Shown in pieces: positions 22,668-24,588 of a DNA stretch of 24,588 bases (position 1 is the first letter of the stretch; each line of letters opens with the position of its first letter). The notes under the pieces were generated by a model. It ran no database searches. It was not told the DNA's origin and worked only from the letters and a program-made list of their open reading frames with translations. The stretch is taken from assembly GCA_046260445.1 (NCBI GenBank), contig JBHEPF010000064.1, positions 1-24,588 on the forward strand, in the 5' to 3' direction. Source of the DNA: F2B08 sp046260445 (GTDB lineage: Bacteria; Actinomycetota; Actinomycetes; Actinomycetales; Dermatophilaceae). The translations under genes and the position numbers were made by a program.

Positions 22668-23436
22668 GCGTCTGCGCGGAGCGGCCCACCGCGCCGGCCT
22701 CGTCGTAGAGCACCCCCGAGGTCAGCCCCACCCCGTCCGCGCCGAAGACGACCTCGGAGGAGATCCCGACCCACGCATACCGTGGCCGTCGGTGCAGATG
22801 CACGGTGAGGTCGACGTTGGGGAACAGCCACTGCCGCGGGTCCTGCCGAACACTCATGCCGTTGGCCGTGTCGACGTGGAGCAGGAAGCGGGCGGTGTCC
22901 GTGCTCTCCTCACCGTCGACGAGAGGGTATGCGGTGCGCTGCCACACCGCTCCTCGTCCGGGTTGGACGGGGGCCGGGCGGCGGATGTCGAGCGCGGCGA
23001 TGAACCCGCCCGGCCACACCTCGCTGCGCTCGCGCCAGGCGGGCAGGCCGTCCGGGTCCTCGTGCCCGATGAGCGGCTCGGGGGAGCCGCCGGCGACGGC
23101 GGAGGTGTCGGACGTCTGCAGCCGCCAGGCCCGCGCTCGGATCGCCGGACGGTCGGTCGCACCCGTGAACAGGGTGGCCTCGAGCAGCTCGATGGTCCGG
23201 CCGGGTCGCACGGTCTCGACGTGCACGCGCGTCTCGGCGAGGTCGATGACGCCGAGGATGTCGTAGGAGATGCGCGAGAGCATCATCTCGGCCCGCGGCT
23301 GGTGCCGCTCGATGCAGTGCGCGATGAGCGCCGACGGGGCGCCCATGTGCTGCTCGTCCTCCCGCCAGGCGCCCTGAGCATGGATCGTGGGTTCGTAGCG
23401 CCCGTCGCCGAGGGCGCGGAAGAAGGTGTCGCTCAT
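22645..23436 (-). CDS. Thioesterase-family protein (TesB-like double hotdog)
   Basis: This 263-aa protein looks like the actinobacterial acyl-CoA thioesterase family with two hotdog domains. The opening MSDTFFRALGDGRYEPTIHA, then AWREDEQHMGAPSALIAHCIE, is followed by the first-domain strand RISYDILGVIDLAETRVHVE. The second domain contains FPNVDLTVHLHR and ends with SGVLYDEAGAVGRSAQTL. The family hydrolyses acyl-CoA thioesters, but the specific substrate is not evident. ATG 23436 lies 10 nt downstream of the CDF transporter stop, so it may be the second gene of that minus-strand unit. A TAGGGT 7 nt before the ATG may provide its own promoter. The 3' end overlaps the sirtuin gene by 23 nt. Confidence 0.8.
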   Translation of the reverse strand: MSDTFFRALGDGRYEPTIHAQGAWREDEQHMGAPSALIAHCIERHQPRAEMMLSRISYDILGVIDLAETRVHVETVRPGRTIELLEATLFTGATDRPAIRARAWRLQTSDTSAVAGGSPEPLIGHEDPDGLPAWRERSEVWPGGFIAALDIRRPAPVQPGRGAVWQRTAYPLVDGEESTDTARFLLHVDTANGMSVRQDPRQWLFPNVDLTVHLHRRPRYAWVGISSEVVFGADGVGLTSGVLYDEAGAVGRSAQTLTLRGPL

Positions 23437-23443
23437 CCGCTCG

Positions 23444-23449
23444 ACCCTA
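23444..23449 (-). promoter_or_regulatory. Possible internal -10 box for the thioesterase gene
   Basis: TAGGGT on the minus strand ends 7 nt before ATG 23436. It includes the TAG stop of the preceding gene, so the match may be chance. Confidence 0.3.
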
Positions 23450-24412
23450 CCGGGGCATGACGTGGTCGGCCGGGACGGAGAACCCCGGGCCCTCCTCATA
23501 GGAGCGCGGGTCCTCGAGCGGCTCGAGGTGCGTGTCGATGTGCATCCGGTCGAACTCGGCGCGCACCGCGTCCTCGACGTCCTCGAGCAGGTCATGACCC
23601 CGGTGGACGCTCCAATCCCCTGGGACGAGGACGTGCATGGTCACGTGCTTCTCGGCCCCCGCCTCGCGCGTGCGGACCCCGTGGAAGGCGACCTCGTCCG
23701 AGGTGTACCGCTGCAGCACGGCCGTGAGCCGCGCGTTGTCCTTGTCGCTCATCGTGTGGTCCATGAGTCCGTCGACGCTGCGGCGCACCAAGTGCCACCC
23801 GGTCCACAGGATGTTGCAGCCGACGAGGAACGCGACGATGGGGTCCAGCCGCAGCCACCCGGTCAAGGCCACGAGGCCGACGCCGATGACCACACCGACG
23901 GAGGTGACGACGTCGGTCATGAGGTGTCGACCGTCGGCCTCGAGTGTGATCGAGCGGTGTCGACGGCCGACCCGGATGAGGATCACCCCCACGACGCCGT
24001 TGACGACGGCCGCGACGACGGAGATGACCAGGCCCAGCCCGACCTGCTCGAGTTCCTGTGGCGCGAGGAAGCGCCGCACTGACGCCACGACGATGAAGAC
24101 CGCCGCGACGAAGATCATGATCCCCTCGACCGCGGCCGAGAAGTACTCCGCCTTGCTGTGCCCGAAGGGGTGCTTCTCGTCCGCTGGCTTCGCGGCGACA
24201 TGGAGGGCGATGAGGGCGACGAACGCCGCGACGAGGTTGACGACGGACTCGGCCGCGTCGCTGAGCAGGCCCACCGAGCCGGTGATGAAGTAGGCGGCGA
24301 ACTTGAGCGCGATGGTGACGACCGCGGCGGCGATCGCGAGCCAGGCGAACTTGGTGAGGTTCACCCGTGCGGCGTGTCGTGCCGCCTGCGGCTGCTCCTG
24401 GGATGCGCCCAC
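23447..24412 (-). CDS. Cation diffusion facilitator (CDF) family metal transporter
   Basis: This 321-aa integral membrane transporter would export divalent metals such as zinc, iron or manganese by proton exchange. About six helices are visible in the first two thirds. CDF motifs are LLSDAAESVVNLVAAFVAL in helix 2, the loop HPFGHSKAEYFSA after it, and ADGRHLMTDVVTS in helix 5 (His163, Asp167). A C-terminal ferredoxin-like cytoplasmic domain follows (HVTMHVLVPGDWSVHRGHD). In helix 2 the usual DxxxD pair of FieF-type members reads Asp52 then Ser56, so the metal site differs from the Escherichia coli FieF pattern and metal choice is uncertain. GTG 24412 is preferred because CACAAT ends 7 nt upstream; the alternative ATG is at 24436. 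It is divergent from the phosphatase gene. Confidence 0.88.
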   Translation of the reverse strand: MGASQEQPQAARHAARVNLTKFAWLAIAAAVVTIALKFAAYFITGSVGLLSDAAESVVNLVAAFVALIALHVAAKPADEKHPFGHSKAEYFSAAVEGIMIFVAAVFIVVASVRRFLAPQELEQVGLGLVISVVAAVVNGVVGVILIRVGRRHRSITLEADGRHLMTDVVTSVGVVIGVGLVALTGWLRLDPIVAFLVGCNILWTGWHLVRRSVDGLMDHTMSDKDNARLTAVLQRYTSDEVAFHGVRTREAGAEKHVTMHVLVPGDWSVHRGHDLLEDVEDAVRAEFDRMHIDTHLEPLEDPRSYEEGPGFSVPADHVMPR

Positions 24413-24419
24413 GCCCGTG

Positions 24420-24425
24420 ATTGTG
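24420..24425 (-). promoter_or_regulatory. Putative -10 box of the CDF transporter promoter
   Basis: CACAAT on the minus strand ends 7 nt before GTG 24412. If real, translation cannot begin at the upstream ATG 24436. Confidence 0.4.
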
Positions 24426-24465
24426 GCACGCGGCATGCCGGGACCTCGGCAGGGCCCCCGGGTCC

Positions 24466-24471
24466 TAGGCT
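24466..24471 (+). promoter_or_regulatory. Putative -10 box of the SixA-type gene (leaderless)
   Basis: TAGGCT ends 6 nt before ATG 24478. It is the same hexamer as before the ybaK, M20 peptidase and sirtuin genes. Confidence 0.5.
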
Positions 24472-24477
24472 TGCCGC

Positions 24478-24588
24478 ATGGCCGTCACGCTCGTCGTCAT
24501 CCGTCACGCCGAGTCCGACTGGGATGTGCCTGCCGCCGACCGGGACCGGCCCCTGGCGAGGCGGGGCCGGAAGCAGGCACCCAAGACC
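24478..24588 (+). CDS. SixA-type histidine phosphatase, N-terminal part
   Basis: These 37 codons begin a gene cut by the right edge. The translation MAVTLVVIRHAESDWDV contains the RHG-type catalytic motif of the histidine phosphatase superfamily (RHAES). The following DRDRPLARRGRKQA is characteristic of SixA-like phosphohistidine phosphatases, where a DRPLxxRG segment follows the motif. SixA removes phosphate from phosphohistidine in signalling or phosphotransfer proteins. The remaining catalytic residues lie outside the window, so the assignment rests on the N-terminus. It is divergent from the CDF transporter. Confidence 0.82.
   Translation, partial: MAVTLVVIRHAESDWDVPAADRDRPLARRGRKQAPKT

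Noticed and set aside
1..24588. tRNA, rRNA, CRISPR, insertion sequences, replication origin
   Set aside because: No cloverleaf with CCA end, rRNA core, regular direct-repeat array, transposase or DnaA-box cluster was seen on either strand.

Overview
The window is a chromosomal segment of a high-GC (roughly 70% by eye) Gram-positive actinobacterium. Evidence for this includes heavy G/C third positions, many GTG starts, a DUF4235 protein, an actinobacterial Cys-Ser-Gly histidine ammonia-lyase and many apparently leaderless promoters. The order Micrococcales, perhaps an Intrasporangiaceae-like lineage, is a guess from overall feel only. I see no rRNA, tRNA, CRISPR array, transposase, integrase or prophage block.

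Layout. (1) 1-5470: the start of a small holin-like membrane protein (minus), a 148-aa protein of unknown function, a large MalT/LAL-type LuxR regulator, a metallo-beta-lactamase-fold hydrolase overlapping it by 4 nt, a quinone oxidoreductase, and a 64-bp palindromic intergenic repeat. (2) 5474-14072: a histidine-utilisation (hut) region with two plus-strand units. hutH-hutU lies next to a divergent iclR-type regulator. An M20 amidohydrolase-hutF-hutI operon lies next to a divergent ybaK. (3) 14280-17815: a DUF4235 protein, then a TPP riboswitch driving a YkoE-YkoD-YkoC thiamine-precursor ECF transporter, whose ATPase/permease reading frame is interrupted by a one-base frameshift. (4) 17848-24588: an Orn/Lys/Arg-decarboxylase-fold enzyme overlapping an M20 peptidase, a divergent MFS transporter, a second copy of the palindromic repeat, a Sir2 deacylase, a thioesterase-fold protein, a CDF metal transporter and the start of a SixA-type phosphatase.

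How the genes work together. HutH, HutU, HutI and HutF would convert histidine to N-formylglutamate. No classical HutG is present, but an M20 amidohydrolase overlaps hutF in the same operon and is the natural candidate for the last step to glutamate plus formate. The two hut promoters carry the same kind of 18-bp inverted repeat, sharing the half-site ATCCGAGACA, at exactly the same distance from the start codon (centred 64.5 bp upstream). Each has a -10-like hexamer 7 nt before the ATG. This points to one regulon, probably controlled by the adjacent IclR protein and, by geometry, probably by activation.

Main points for a second look: the shared hut operator with conserved spacing; the M20 enzyme as a HutG replacement; the palindromic repeat family; the ECF transporter frameshift; the riboswitch expression platform with an anti-Shine-Dalgarno stretch; the recurrent leaderless promoter architecture; and a marked excess of GTATGC/GCATAC over GTACGC/GCGTAC.
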